From: Embleya scabrispora DSM 41855
GTDB lineage: Bacteria > Actinomycetota > Actinomycetes > Streptomycetales > Streptomycetaceae
Direction: 5' to 3'
DNA: 64,000 nucleotides
Assembly: GCF_000372745.1 (NCBI RefSeq)
Contig: NZ_KB889685.1
Span: 1 to 64,000 of the forward strand
Notes under the pieces: generated by a model
The model's database searches: none
What the model saw: the letters and a program-made list of their open reading frames with translations, nothing else
Told to the model about the DNA's origin: nothing
Program-made: the position numbers and the translations under genes
Shown: piece by piece, positions 28,392 to 37,768 of the stretch
How the letters are laid out: each line of letters opens with the position of its first letter
Position numbering within the stretch: position 1 is the stretch's first letter

Positions 28392-29417
28392 ATGAAGCGG
28401 ATCCGGATCGGCGTATTGGGCGCGGCTCGCATCGCGCCGGCCGCGCTGGTCAAGCCCGCACGGCTGATTCCGGAGGTACAGGTCGCCGCGATCGCCGCCC
28501 GCGACGCGGCCCGTGCGGACGCCTTCGCTCGGCGCCAGGGCATCCCGCGCGTGCACGCGGACTACGCCGCTCTGATCGAGGATCCGGAGTTGGACGCGGT
28601 GTACATCCCGCTGCCCAACGGGCTGCACGCGCACTGGACGATCCGAGCGCTGGAAGCCGGCAAGCACGTGTTGTGCGAGAAGCCGATGGCGGCCAACGAG
28701 GCCGAGGCGCAGGAGATCGCGGACGCCGCAGCACGCGCGGGTCTGATCGCGATGGAGGCGTTCCACTACCGGTATCACCCGCTCGCGAGCCGCATGCGCG
28801 AGATTTTGGACGACGGCGAGTTGGGCGAGATCCGCCGCATCACCACGTCGATGTGCTTCCCGTTGCCGCTGCTCGGCGACATCCGCTACCGCTACGACCT
28901 CGCGGGCGGGGCGCTGATGGACGGTGGCTGCTACGCCGTACACCTGATGCGACTGCTCGCAGGCGACGACGCGACCGACCCGATCGAGGTACTGGACGCG
29001 CATGCCCTGACGATCCGCAAGGACCGGCGGGTGGATCGTGCGATGTCGGCCCGCCTGCGGCTGCCGGGCGGTGCGACGGGCACCGTGCACGCGTCGATGT
29101 TGTCCCGACGCGTGCTGGACATGCACGCGCACGTCGTGGGCACCCGGGGCGAGATGCGCGTGCTGAACTACCTGATGCCGCACCTGCCACACCGGTTCAC
29201 CGTGCACACGGGCAGGCTCAGGCGGCGCGAACACCTGGGCGAGGCGGCGCGGACGCCGACGTACCGCCTGCAGTTGCAGGCCTTCGCGGACGCGATCCGG
29301 CTCGGCGAGGCGACGCTGACGCCCGCGCTCGACGCGGTGCCGACGCTGCACGTCATGGACGCGATCTACCGCGCGGCGGGACTGCCGCTGCGCGGACAGG
29401 CCCCGGCCACTCGGTGA
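28392..29417 (+). CDS. Gfo/Idh/MocA family oxidoreductase
   Basis: 341-residue NAD(P)-dependent sugar or cyclitol dehydrogenase-like enzyme. An N-terminal Rossmann fold (IRIGVLGAARIAPAAL) is followed by the family motif CEKPMA (about residues 96-101) and the substrate domain with EAFHYRYHP (about 121) and GGALMDGGCYAVHLMRLLAG. The last contains the family's conserved Asp and His. ATG at 28392 has GAGGGGGA upstream; the longer frame from 28326 lacks a site. Substrate unknown; no sugar genes next to it. Confidence 0.9.
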   Translation: MKRIRIGVLGAARIAPAALVKPARLIPEVQVAAIAARDAARADAFARRQGIPRVHADYAALIEDPELDAVYIPLPNGLHAHWTIRALEAGKHVLCEKPMAANEAEAQEIADAAARAGLIAMEAFHYRYHPLASRMREILDDGELGEIRRITTSMCFPLPLLGDIRYRYDLAGGALMDGGCYAVHLMRLLAGDDATDPIEVLDAHALTIRKDRRVDRAMSARLRLPGGATGTVHASMLSRRVLDMHAHVVGTRGEMRVLNYLMPHLPHRFTVHTGRLRRREHLGEAARTPTYRLQLQAFADAIRLGEATLTPALDAVPTLHVMDAIYRAAGLPLRGQAPATR

Positions 29418-29510
29418 GGGCGGAGGGCGAGGAGAGCCGGGCGCGAGTACGCAATCGATGCCTGAAACACCCGCGTTACCCGACTCTTCCGAAGCCTTCG
29501 TCTCGCTCGC

Positions 29511-29885
29511 TCAGCGCATGATGTAGTGCAGGATCACGTCGTGGACGTGGCGGCCCTTGTCGTCGCTGCGGAACTCCACGCTGTAGGTCTGCGTGCCGAC
29601 GTGGATCGCTATTTCGCTGGAACTCAGGTACGAGCCGGTGAAGCTCTTGTTGGAGACCATGCTCACGCTGCTGATCTTCGAATAGGGCAAGGAGGTGATC
29701 GCGATCTTCTTGCCGACGAAACTGTTGTCCTGGATGATCGCGCGGCGGTCGGTCAGCCCGATGAACCCGGTGCCGACGCCCTTGGCGTCGTAGACGGCGA
29801 TGATCTGCTCGCCCGGCAGCAGCCCGCTCTGGATCTTCTCCAACTGCTCACGCTTGTCGAAGACGACGTTTTCCGCCCCGCTCAT
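29511..29885 (-). CDS. Bacterial PH-like domain protein
   Basis: 124-residue soluble protein. It begins with a short helix (KREQLEKIQSGLLPGEQIIAVYDAKG) followed by a beta-rich domain (TGFIGLTDRRAIIQDN, KIAITSLPYSKISSVSMV, EIAIHVGTQTYSVEF), the pattern of bacterial pleckstrin-homology-like proteins. ATG at 29885 is preceded by GAGGAGGAG. Unusually rich in Ile/Ser/Lys for this genome. Role unknown; in this family often general or stress-associated. Confidence 0.8.
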   Translation of the reverse strand: MSGAENVVFDKREQLEKIQSGLLPGEQIIAVYDAKGVGTGFIGLTDRRAIIQDNSFVGKKIAITSLPYSKISSVSMVSNKSFTGSYLSSSEIAIHVGTQTYSVEFRSDDKGRHVHDVILHYIMR

Positions 29886-29934
29886 CCTGTGCTCCTCCTC
29901 GTTGACCTGCGGCACCCAGCCTAAGGCTGCTGGA

Positions 29935-31035
29935 TCAGCGCCATTCGCTCGTCGCGTGGAAGTGTCGCAACGTGTCTTCGTACGCGGCGAGATCCATGTT
30001 CTGCCGCGCGAGCCACTCGTCGGAGTAATACGAGTGCGCGTAGCGCCCCCCGCCGTCGCACAGCAGTGTCACCACCGAACCGGTCCGACCCGCGGCGCGC
30101 ATCTCGGCCACCAGACGCAGGGCGCCCCACAGATTGGTGCCGGTCGAGCCGCCGGCCTTGTGTCCGGTGCGCCGGTGCAGGTCACGCATCGCGGCCACCG
30201 ACGCGGCATCGGGGACCTTGATCATCCGGTCGACGATGTTCGGCATGAAACTTGCCTCGACCCGAGGCCGGCCGATGCCCTCGATCCGCGACGAACACGC
30301 CTCGGTATACGCCGGGTCGTGGGTGCGCCATCCGTCGAAGAAGGCGGAGTTCTCGGGGTCCACGACGCAGATCTTGGAGTGGTGTCGGCGGTAGCGGACG
30401 TAGCGGCCCATGGTCGCGCTCGTGCCGCCCGTCCCGGCGCCGACGACGATCCACTCGGGAATGGGGTGCCGCTCCTGCGACATCTGCTCGAACACCGACT
30501 CGGCGATGTTGTTGTTGCCCCGCCAGTCGGTGGCGCGCTCGGCGTAGGTGAACTGGTCCATGAAGTGCCCGCCGGTCTCCGTCGCGAGCGCACGCGAGAC
30601 CTCGTACACCGTCGCGGCGTCCTGAACCAGGTGACATCGACCGCCGTGGAACTCGATCAGCTCGATCTTCTCGGGGCTGGTGGTGGCGGGCATGACCGCG
30701 ACGAAGGGCAGGCCGATCTGGTTGGCGAAGTACGCCTCCGAGACGGCCGTCGAACCCGAGGACGCCTCGATCACGGTGGTGCCCTCCTCGATCCACCCGT
30801 TGCACAGGGCGTACAGGAAGAGCGAGCGCGCCAGGCGGTGTTTGAGCGAACCGGTCGGATGCGTCGACTCGTCCTTGAGGTAGAGGTCGATCCCCCACTC
30901 CGCGGGCAGCGGGTAGGCAAGCAGGTGAGTGTCGGCAGAACGGTTGGCGTCGGCGCTCACCTTGCGGATGGCCTCGTCCACCCAGTCGCGAGTCTTCGCG
31001 CTGAAACGGTCCACATCGCTGTCCACCGACGTCAC
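29935..31035 (-). CDS. PLP-dependent cysteine synthase-like enzyme (Cds1-type L-cysteine desulfhydrase)
   Basis: 366-residue fold-type II PLP enzyme. Lys in [14 protein letters not shown] (about residue 64) should form the Schiff base. [21 protein letters not shown] is the substrate loop and [18 protein letters not shown] the phosphate-binding loop. The N-terminal [22 protein letters not shown] extension and the C-terminal [18 protein letters not shown] block resemble actinobacterial Cds1 proteins that release H2S from cysteine, though cysteine synthase activity cannot be excluded. GTG at 31035 has AGGGGAG upstream; the longer frame to 31152 is not coding-like. 49 nt upstream of the PH-like gene, so possibly co-transcribed with it. 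Confidence 0.85.
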   Translation of the reverse strand: MTSVDSDVDRFSAKTRDWVDEAIRKVSADANRSADTHLLAYPLPAEWGIDLYLKDESTHPTGSLKHRLARSLFLYALCNGWIEEGTTVIEASSGSTAVSEAYFANQIGLPFVAVMPATTSPEKIELIEFHGGRCHLVQDAATVYEVSRALATETGGHFMDQFTYAERATDWRGNNNIAESVFEQMSQERHPIPEWIVVGAGTGGTSATMGRYVRYRRHHSKICVVDPENSAFFDGWRTHDPAYTEACSSRIEGIGRPRVEASFMPNIVDRMIKVPDAASVAAMRDLHRRTGHKAGGSTGTNLWGALRLVAEMRAAGRTGSVVTLLCDGGGRYAHSYYSDEWLARQNMDLAAYEDTLRHFHATSEWR

Positions 31036-31200
31036 GTCGACTCCCCTGGCTTGTTCGTATCCCCGTGCCGGGTTCCGGGTGGCGGGGCTGCGGAATCGAT
31101 GGTGATCGACCCCGGCCCAGGCTACGGGCCGACGCGCGGATCCCTGGGTCAACCCCTCGAATGGCCCATGAACTGCGCATACGTATTCTCGGCCGGAAGT

Positions 31201-31230
31201 TGTGACGTGTCGGGGGGTCCGCCGCGTCTA
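31201..31230 (+). promoter_or_regulatory. Candidate ECF-type promoter for the sigma factor gene
   Basis: TGTGAC (31201-31206) and CGTCTA (31225-31230) lie 44 nt before the sigma factor start. CGTC-type -10 elements are typical of ECF sigma factors, so this could be autoregulatory. Inference only. Confidence 0.35.
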
Positions 31231-31273
31231 TGGGGTGGGTACGCGCGAGGGCGCGTAGGGACGAGGAGGGTTT

Positions 31274-31783
31274 ATGGCGGGCTTCGACGCTGAGCCGGCC
31301 GATTTCCTGGAGTTCGCCAACGCGTGCAGCGGTCGGCTGTTCCGGACGGCGTGGCTCCTGTGTGGCGATTGGCATCTCGCCGAGGACCTCGTGCAAACGA
31401 CGCTGGGCAAGTTGTACCGGGCCTGGAAGCGGGTCAGTCGGGCCGACAGCCCGGAGGCGTACGCGCGCACTGTGCTGACACGCACCTACCTGTCCCACCG
31501 ACGAAGGCTGAGCAGCACCGAGCAGCCCTATGCCGACCTGCCGGAGGGCTCCGGTCCCGAGGAGGACCAGGCGTTGCGGTTGACGCTCCTGAAGAGTCTG
31601 GCCGAACTGCCGCCCAAGGATCGGGCGGTGTTGGTCCTGCGGTACTGGGAGGACCTGAGCGTGGAGCAGACGGCGCGACAGATGGGCGTGTCCGAGGGTG
31701 CTGTGCGGAGCAGGTCGATGCGGGCGCTGGAGAAGTTGCGGGGCGTGCTCGGAAGCGAGTCCGGCTGGCTCTCCGCCGCCTGA
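31274..31783 (+). CDS. SigE-family RNA polymerase sigma factor (ECF)
   Basis: 169-residue extracytoplasmic-function-type sigma factor. Region 2 (about 10-75) contains LFRTAWLLCGDWHLAEDLVQTTLGKLYRAW, the -10 recognition region. Region 4 (about 110-160) contains LPPKDRAVLVLRYWEDLSVEQTARQMGVSEGAVRSRSMRALEKLR, the -35 binding helix-turn-helix. ATG follows GAGGAGG. The gene 98 nt downstream encodes a single-pass membrane protein likely to sequester or sense for this sigma factor. Confidence 0.92.
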   Translation: MAGFDAEPADFLEFANACSGRLFRTAWLLCGDWHLAEDLVQTTLGKLYRAWKRVSRADSPEAYARTVLTRTYLSHRRRLSSTEQPYADLPEGSGPEEDQALRLTLLKSLAELPPKDRAVLVLRYWEDLSVEQTARQMGVSEGAVRSRSMRALEKLRGVLGSESGWLSAA

Positions 31784-31881
31784 GGGGTCACTGAGTACAC
31801 CGCCGGCACGGCCGTACGGCTGGTGAGCAGTACGACCTGCGTTCACACGGATGGCACGGATGGCGAGGAGACAGTAGGTCC

Positions 31882-32946
31882 ATGGGGTCTGACGAAATGG
31901 AACTGGCGGCCGTGATGCGGACGTCGGCGTCGGGGCTGATCCCCCCGGCGGGATTGGTCTCGGGCGGTATCGCCAGAGGCAGACGGATGAAGCTGGTACG
32001 GCGCGTCCAGGTGGGCGTGTCGACCGCGGCGGTGCTGGCCGTGGCGGGCACGACCCTGTTCGTCGCCTCGGACCGAACCGACGGCGGCCCCGGAGAGGTG
32101 GCGGGGCCGGCCGGCCCGACGGCGGTGGTGTCCACGCCGCCCACCACCCCGCTCGCGCCCAAGACTCGGCCGACATTGCCCGTCCCGTCCGGGATGGCGC
32201 CCGTGCTGCCGCCGCTGCTGTTGCATTCGCTTCTGCCGCTGCTACCGGGGGGTCTGGTACCCACCCAGATCACCGGGGTGGACCACAGCGATATGACGGC
32301 CACAGGCGTGTACAGCGCCGGTGCCACCGTGTCGTTGGTCTTGGAGGACTCCGCCGGGCCCACTCTGATCTCGGTGTCGGTGCAGCAGACCGCCGAGAGG
32401 GCTGACGAGGCAGGGTGTCCTCACCAGGAGGGCAGCACCAACGCCGCGTGCTCGGACTACAGGACTCCGGACGGCAGTCGGGTGGTGGAGCGGCAGGACT
32501 GGGTCTACCCCGCGGCGCCGGACACGCCGGAGAACCGTGCCGACGGCAAGGCCGGTCCTTCGGGACGAGGGCCCAAGGATTGGTCCGTTCGAGTGGTGCG
32601 TCGCGACGGTGTCGTAGTCACGATCGATGAGATCGCCTCCCGCGAGGAGAAGGGGGATATCGGCCGCGATACACCGCTCCTGCCGATGGAGCGGCTGCGC
32701 TCGATGGCGATCGCCCCGGTCTGGCAGGTGTGGGTAACCGTGAACGCCAACGAAACGGCGGCGAAAACCCCACCCACCGTCAACTACCAGTCCTCGTTTC
32801 GCCCGCAAAAGTACGACCTCCCGACATCAACGGCCGTGCCGTCAACGGCAACCCCCAGAGGAGCGGGGCCGGAGAACGGGACCGGGTCGATCCCTCGAAC
32901 GGAAGTTCCCTCCAGGTCGATTCCCGAAAGCGGTCCGGAGTCCTGA
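31882..32946 (+). CDS. Single-pass membrane protein partnered with the SigE-family sigma factor (anti-sigma-like)
   Basis: 354 residues. A short cytoplasmic N-terminus (1-35, MELAAVMRTSASGLIPP..GGIARGRR) precedes one transmembrane helix (about 42-63), then an extracellular domain with Pro/Thr-rich linkers and three or four Cys (for example around 180-195). Topology and position right after the sigma gene fit the membrane anti-sigma/sensor proteins common in streptomycetes; no zinc-binding HxxxCxxC motif is visible. ATG preceded by AGTAGG. Function by context. Confidence 0.75.
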   Translation: MGSDEMELAAVMRTSASGLIPPAGLVSGGIARGRRMKLVRRVQVGVSTAAVLAVAGTTLFVASDRTDGGPGEVAGPAGPTAVVSTPPTTPLAPKTRPTLPVPSGMAPVLPPLLLHSLLPLLPGGLVPTQITGVDHSDMTATGVYSAGATVSLVLEDSAGPTLISVSVQQTAERADEAGCPHQEGSTNAACSDYRTPDGSRVVERQDWVYPAAPDTPENRADGKAGPSGRGPKDWSVRVVRRDGVVVTIDEIASREEKGDIGRDTPLLPMERLRSMAIAPVWQVWVTVNANETAAKTPPTVNYQSSFRPQKYDLPTSTAVPSTATPRGAGPENGTGSIPRTEVPSRSIPESGPES

Positions 32947-33129
32947 GCATCTTTGGTGCCTGCCGGGCATGACTGGCCGTCGACCGGGCAGGCGCCGGGT
33001 GTCGAGCCCCCGGGCGCCTCTGACTCCCCCCTCACGCTCCGGGGGTTCGATGACGTCCCTGCTTCCTCGTCTGGGATCCTGAGGCGGGGTCCTGCCGACC
33101 CCGGGGAGACTTCGAGGGAGGCGGTCGCA

Positions 33130-34500
33130 ATGGCCGAGGGCATAGGGATCGGTCTGGGCGGCGTGGGGTTCGAGGGCGGCTACGCGCAGTACGGTCCGGC
33201 AGACCCCGAGGATCGTGCCCGGCACATCCTGGAGGTCTTCGAACGGGCCTTCGGCGCACTGATCGACGGCGACCCTGCCGCGTTCCGGGTGAAGTTCCGC
33301 AAGATGGCGTCCTCGGCGTTCGCGTTCTACCGAGGCACGGCCTGCCTGTTCTACGCCGACCTCGACGGTCGCGAGGACCCCTTCCTGGACGCACGCACCT
33401 CGCGGGTGTGGATCCATGGGGACCTGCACGCGGAGAACTTCGGCACATATATGAACGCGGACGGCAAGCTCGTGTTCAACGTCAACGACTTCGACGAGGC
33501 GTACGTCGGTCCCTGGACGTGGGACGTCAAGCGCTTCGCGGCGAGCCTCGCGCTGATCGGGCACGGCAAGGCCCTCAGCGACGACACGATCGCAGCCCTC
33601 GTCACCGGCTACGGTGCGGCCTACCTGGACCAACTCCGGTTGCTGACCGACAAGACCACGCCGCAGGATGCCGCGCTGACTTTGGCGACGACCGGGGGCC
33701 CGCTGCTCGAGGTGCTGCGGCAGGCCCGGTTGCAGACCCGCATCGGATTGCTCCGCTCGCAGACGGTCGTGGTCGACCACGAACGGCGCTTCGCCCTGTC
33801 CGGTGGCGCGTTCGAGTTGTCGGACGACATCAAGGCGACGGTGCTGGAGGCCTTTCGGCGCTACCTCGACACGCTGCCTCCCGCGACCCGGCAGCGGCCG
33901 GACACCTACGACATCAAGGACGTCGTCGGTCGGCGGGGGGTCGGCATCGGCAGCGCCGGGCTGCCCTCGTACAACCTGCTGATCGAGGGCAACACGGAGG
34001 CGCTGGAGAATGACGTGATCCTGTACATGAAGCAGGGCCAGACACCATCGGTGAGCCACCACGTCACCGATCCCCAGGTGCGGTCCTACTTCGAACACGA
34101 AGGCCATCGCACCGTCATCTCGCAGCGCGCCTTGCAGGCGCACGCGGATCCGTGGCTCGGCTACACCGACATCGACGGGGTCGGGCAGCTTGTCGCCGAG
34201 GTGTCGCCGTACGCGAACGACCTGGACTGGTCGGACCTGAACGAGGTGGACACGATCGCGGAGGTCGTGGAATACCTGGGCCGCGCCACCGCTACGATGC
34301 ACGCCGTCGCGGACGAGGAAAGCGGTCACACTCTCGTCCCGTTCTCGACCGAGGACGCGATCCTGGAGGCGATCGAGCAGGACGAGGAGGGCTTCACGGC
34401 CTCACTCGTGGACTTCGCGCACGCGTACGGAGCTCGTGCCCGAGCCGACCACGCCATCTTCGTCGACCTCTTCCGCAACGGGCTGATTCGGGGGTTGTAG
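33130..34500 (+). CDS. DUF2252 family protein (kinase-like fold)
   Basis: 456-residue cytosolic protein. WIHGDLHAENFGTY (about residue 100) and FNVNDFDEAYVGPWTWD (about 120) mirror the catalytic HGDxHxxN and DFD metal-binding motifs of aminoglycoside-phosphotransferase-like kinases, which DUF2252 resembles. Later blocks LPSYNLLIEGNTEAL and QAHADPWLGYTDIDG are typical of the family. Substrate unknown. ATG at 33130 chosen as the first start with coding-like sequence; the open frame to 32953 is not. 183 nt after the sigma-partner gene, so possibly in the same regulon. Confidence 0.85.
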   Translation: MAEGIGIGLGGVGFEGGYAQYGPADPEDRARHILEVFERAFGALIDGDPAAFRVKFRKMASSAFAFYRGTACLFYADLDGREDPFLDARTSRVWIHGDLHAENFGTYMNADGKLVFNVNDFDEAYVGPWTWDVKRFAASLALIGHGKALSDDTIAALVTGYGAAYLDQLRLLTDKTTPQDAALTLATTGGPLLEVLRQARLQTRIGLLRSQTVVVDHERRFALSGGAFELSDDIKATVLEAFRRYLDTLPPATRQRPDTYDIKDVVGRRGVGIGSAGLPSYNLLIEGNTEALENDVILYMKQGQTPSVSHHVTDPQVRSYFEHEGHRTVISQRALQAHADPWLGYTDIDGVGQLVAEVSPYANDLDWSDLNEVDTIAEVVEYLGRATATMHAVADEESGHTLVPFSTEDAILEAIEQDEEGFTASLVDFAHAYGARARADHAIFVDLFRNGLIRGL

Positions 34501-34538
34501 GCACCGCTCACAGCTCCGAGTCGGCGTCACGGTGCTGT

Positions 34539-34571
34539 CCGATTCCCGCCGGCCACTCCCACGGGAATCGG
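34539..34571 (+). other. Inverted repeat between DUF2252 and the alkylation repair pair
   Basis: 10-bp arms CCGATTCCCG / CGGGAATCGG (34539-34548 and 34562-34571) with a 13-nt loop. It could terminate DUF2252 transcription or serve as an operator for the Ada-AlkA gene, which starts at 34590. Confidence 0.5.
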
Positions 34572-34589
34572 GTGACACTTGTCGACGTG

Positions 34590-36050
34590 ATGGACGACGA
34601 GCAGTGCTACCGAGCGTGCAGCAGCCGGGACAGTCGGTTCGACGGCTGGTTCTACATGGCGGTCACGAGCACCGACATCTACTGCCGGCCCAGTTGCCCG
34701 GCGGTCAAGCCGAAGCGGGAGAACGCGCGGTTCTACCCGTCTGCGGCGGCCGCGCAGGCGGCGGGGTTCCGGGCTTGCAAGCGCTGCCGTCCGGACACCT
34801 CGCCGGGCTCGCCGGAGTGGGATGTCCGTGCCGACGTGGTCGGGCGCGCCATGCGCCTGATCGCGGACGGGGTCGTGGATCGCGAAGGCGTCGGCGGCCT
34901 CGCGGCTCGGCTCGGGTACAGCGATCGTCAGTTGAACCGTCTACTGATGGCCGAGGTCGGCGCGGGCCCTCTGGCGCTCGCCCGCGCCCGTCGGGCGCAG
35001 ACGGCCAGGGTCCTGCTGGAGACCTCCGATCTGCAGATCGCGCAGGTCGCGTTCGCAGCCGGATTCGCAAGCGTGCGGCAGTTCAACGACACCGTCCGCG
35101 AGGTGTTCGGCCGCACCCCCACGGAGGTGCGTGGACGGGCCGGCGCCCGGGCCGTCGAACCGGGTGAGATCCGGCTGAGGCTGCCCTACCGGGAGCCGAT
35201 CGCGCTCGGGCACGCGCTGGACTTCCTGGGGCTGCGGGCGGTGCCGGGTGTGGAGGAGTACGTGGACGGCGTCTACCGCCGGGTGTTGTCGCTCCCGCAC
35301 GGCACCGGCGTGGTCGAGCTCTCGCCCGGCCCTTCATGGGTGTGGTGCCGCCTCGTCCTTGCCGACTTGCGCGACTTGGGCGCCGCCGTGCAACGCTGCC
35401 GGCGCTTGCTCGACTTGGACGCGGATCCGCTTGCCGTGGACGAGGCGCTCGGGAGTGCCGAGCTCGGCGACGGCGGATTGGGCGCACTGGTCCGCGCCAC
35501 ACCCGGCCTGCGTTCACCGGGCCATGTGGACCCCGACGAACTCGCCGTCCGAGCCGTGCTCGGCCAGCAGGTCTCGGTCGCGGGCGCCCGCACCGTCGCA
35601 GGTCGGCTGACCTGCCTGTACGGCAAGCCGCTGGCCGCGCCACAGGGCGGGCTCACCCACGCGTTCCCGACCGCGGCCGCGTTGGCCGACGCGGATCCGG
35701 CGGATCTACCGATGCCCACAGCACGCAAGAAGGCGATCTTCGCGCTCACCGGGGCGCTCGCGTCCGGAGCGGTCCGCCTCGACCCGGGTGCGGACCGTCG
35801 GGCGGCGGAGGCAGGCCTTTTGGCCCTTACGGGTATCGGGCCCTGGACGGCGTCGTACATTCGACTGCGGGCACTCGGCGATCCGGACGTGTTCCTACCG
35901 ACGGATCTGGGCGTCAAGCACGCGCTCGCGCGCTGGGGGCTCCCGGTCTCGGCCGCGCAATCGTGGTCCCCGTGGCGCTCGTACGCGTTGCACCACCTGT
36001 GGGCGGGCCTGTCCGCAGCATCCACCGTCTCGGTGAAGGAAGTCGCATGA
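34590..36050 (+). CDS. alkA: Ada-AlkA fusion: methylphosphotriester sensor / AraC activator / 3-methyladenine DNA glycosylase
   Basis: 486-residue adaptive-response protein. Domain 1 (1-80) is the Ada zinc domain with four Cys ligands (YCRPSC and CKRC), one of which accepts methyl from phosphotriesters. Domain 2 (about 85-185) is an AraC-type helix-turn-helix ([22 protein letters not shown]). Domain 3 (about 200-486) is AlkA: an N-terminal beta domain, then the HhH-GPD fold with [19 protein letters not shown] and catalytic Asp in FLPTDLGV. It both removes alkylated bases and should activate its own operon once methylated. ATG at 34590 chosen; an in-frame GTG at 34572 is possible. Its stop overlaps the ogt start. 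Confidence 0.93.
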   Translation: MDDEQCYRACSSRDSRFDGWFYMAVTSTDIYCRPSCPAVKPKRENARFYPSAAAAQAAGFRACKRCRPDTSPGSPEWDVRADVVGRAMRLIADGVVDREGVGGLAARLGYSDRQLNRLLMAEVGAGPLALARARRAQTARVLLETSDLQIAQVAFAAGFASVRQFNDTVREVFGRTPTEVRGRAGARAVEPGEIRLRLPYREPIALGHALDFLGLRAVPGVEEYVDGVYRRVLSLPHGTGVVELSPGPSWVWCRLVLADLRDLGAAVQRCRRLLDLDADPLAVDEALGSAELGDGGLGALVRATPGLRSPGHVDPDELAVRAVLGQQVSVAGARTVAGRLTCLYGKPLAAPQGGLTHAFPTAAALADADPADLPMPTARKKAIFALTGALASGAVRLDPGADRRAAEAGLLALTGIGPWTASYIRLRALGDPDVFLPTDLGVKHALARWGLPVSAAQSWSPWRSYALHHLWAGLSAASTVSVKEVA

Positions 36051-36601
36051 ACCAGGACGCCCTGTTCGAGGTCGTCGAAATGCCCGACCCGAACGTGCCC
36101 CCGACCACGTTCAATGCCCCCCTCGACGGCCCCCGCCGATACGCGACGATGGACTCCCCTGTGGGCGAATTGCTCATGATCGGTGACGGGCAGTCGCTCA
36201 CCGCCCTCTACATGGCGTCCACGCCGGGCGCGGACTGGGTACGCGAGCCCGGTGCGTTCGCTCAGGCGAAGGCGCAGTTGAGCGCTTACTTCGCCGGCGA
36301 ACTGCGCGAGTTCGACCTGCCGTTGGCGCCGGCCGGCACGGCCTTCCAGCTCAAGGTCTGGTCTGCCCTGACCACCATCCCGTACGGACACACGATGTCC
36401 TACGGTGCGCTGGCCACGAGGTTCCTCGGGCAGCCGACCGCCTCCCGTGCGGTCGGACTCGCCAACGGCCGCAACCCGATCAGCATCATCATCCCGTGCC
36501 ACCGGGTGATCGGCGCCGACGGCACGTTGACCGGTTACGCAGGCGGGTTGCCGCGCAAGCAGCGCCTGTTGGCTCTGGAGAACATCCGCGTCACCGGGTA
36601 G
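36047..36601 (+). CDS. ogt: Methylated-DNA--protein-cysteine S-methyltransferase
   Basis: 184-residue suicide repair protein removing O6-methylguanine. The active-site PCHRVIG (Cys near residue 150) and the helix-turn-helix region [40 protein letters not shown] in front of it are intact. ATG overlaps the stop of the Ada-AlkA gene (ATGA), so translation is coupled and the pair forms a self-contained alkylation repair operon. Confidence 0.95.
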   Translation: MNQDALFEVVEMPDPNVPPTTFNAPLDGPRRYATMDSPVGELLMIGDGQSLTALYMASTPGADWVREPGAFAQAKAQLSAYFAGELREFDLPLAPAGTAFQLKVWSALTTIPYGHTMSYGALATRFLGQPTASRAVGLANGRNPISIIIPCHRVIGADGTLTGYAGGLPRKQRLLALENIRVTG

Positions 36602-36639
36602 TCGGGCCGCTTTCGAGTGCACTGGCACGGTCGCGGGGC

Positions 36640-37551
36640 TCATGACTGGAACGCCCGCCGCACGAGTCCCGCGACCCTCCCTCGGCGGAGCGTGTCGTGC
36701 CAGGTGAAGCGCAGGACGAGCGCGCCGACGAGGGCCAGGTCGTTGGCCCGGGACTGGTCGCGGAACAGCGCGTCGGGCCGCGAATGCACGTCCGCTCCGT
36801 CCGCCTCGGCGAAGATCGGCCGCAACCCGGTCAGCCATGCGAGATCCACGCGGGCCCGGCCGCCGCCGGGCAGTGCGACCTCGTGCTGCAACTCGTCCGG
36901 TGCGACCCCGCCTCGAACGCAGTCGAGCCGCACTCGCGACTCCAACGGGCTTTCGGCCCGCGCGTCCGCGATCTCCAGTAGCGGCCGCACCTGCCCCGCC
37001 CCGGGCCGGCCCGCCGCCGCCCGCTCGACCGCTTCCAGCTGCGCCGCCTCGACCAAGCCCAGATGCAGCGCCGAATCGAGGATTGCCAATCCGTCCTCGG
37101 GCGCGAGCCTGGGCAGCAGGTCGGCGAGCGTCCGCACCGGCGTCGTTACCGGAAAGCCGTCCACCATCACGATCTCGTCCGCTGGCAACCGTCGCCGATG
37201 CGCCACCATGCCGGGCCCACCACGACGCGACGCGGTATAGGGCGTCGCGATGTGCACGGAATCCACGCGTGGCACGCCACGCATCCCGTGCACGTGGGCC
37301 GCACTGTGCAATACGCCCACGGCTCGCTCGCCATAGGCCGCGAGCCCGGCGCGCAACAGCCCGCGCGAGGAGAGCGCACATCGATCGGCATCGACGAGCC
37401 CCACGCCGCGCGCGAGCTCGCGCACCCTCCCATCGCTGACGAGCCTGCGCCACACCCGCCCGGACACTCCGGCGGACAGCGCCTGTTCCCGCGTTACCAC
37501 CCCGTCGTGCTGCCATGCCAACCCCCGCAAGACTCGTACGGCCTCTTCCAT
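36640..37551 (-). CDS. AbiEi-like antitoxin-domain protein with C-terminal nuclease-like fold (orphan)
   Basis: 303 residues. The N-terminal winged helix (about 1-60: GVVTREQALSAGVSGRVWRRLVSDGRVREL) is the AbiEi antitoxin N-domain. The middle holds the DGFPVTTPVRTLADLLPRL block typical of this group. The C-terminus (about 200-303) has ESPLESRVR, RVDLAWLTGLRPIFAEADG and a final LRFTW segment, spaced like a DUF559/Vsr PD-(D/E)xK nuclease fold. No AbiEii toxin gene is adjacent. ATG at 37551 chosen; the frame extends upstream without coding character. Ribosome site weak. Confidence 0.75.
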   Translation of the reverse strand: MEEAVRVLRGLAWQHDGVVTREQALSAGVSGRVWRRLVSDGRVRELARGVGLVDADRCALSSRGLLRAGLAAYGERAVGVLHSAAHVHGMRGVPRVDSVHIATPYTASRRGGPGMVAHRRRLPADEIVMVDGFPVTTPVRTLADLLPRLAPEDGLAILDSALHLGLVEAAQLEAVERAAAGRPGAGQVRPLLEIADARAESPLESRVRLDCVRGGVAPDELQHEVALPGGGRARVDLAWLTGLRPIFAEADGADVHSRPDALFRDQSRANDLALVGALVLRFTWHDTLRRGRVAGLVRRAFQS

Positions 37552-37768
37552 TCCCGGATCCTGGTCCGCACGGCCTGCGGCGCGGTGCGGGTGGATGTCA
37601 TCTGTGGACAACTCGGCTCTTGTGGACGACTTGGGGCTCGCTTTGCCGGATTCGTGGACGATCTTCAGCCGTTCGACACCTTCATGATCATTGCGGGCCG
37701 CCGAGCGGTCGGGACCAACCGGTGTGATGGGTGGGTCCCCGCATCCCCCTCCGTCCCCGAGGACCGCC

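Noticed and set aside
34152..34589. N-terminal extension of the Ada-AlkA frame
   Set aside because: It overlaps the DUF2252 gene in another frame and is Arg-rich shadow sequence.
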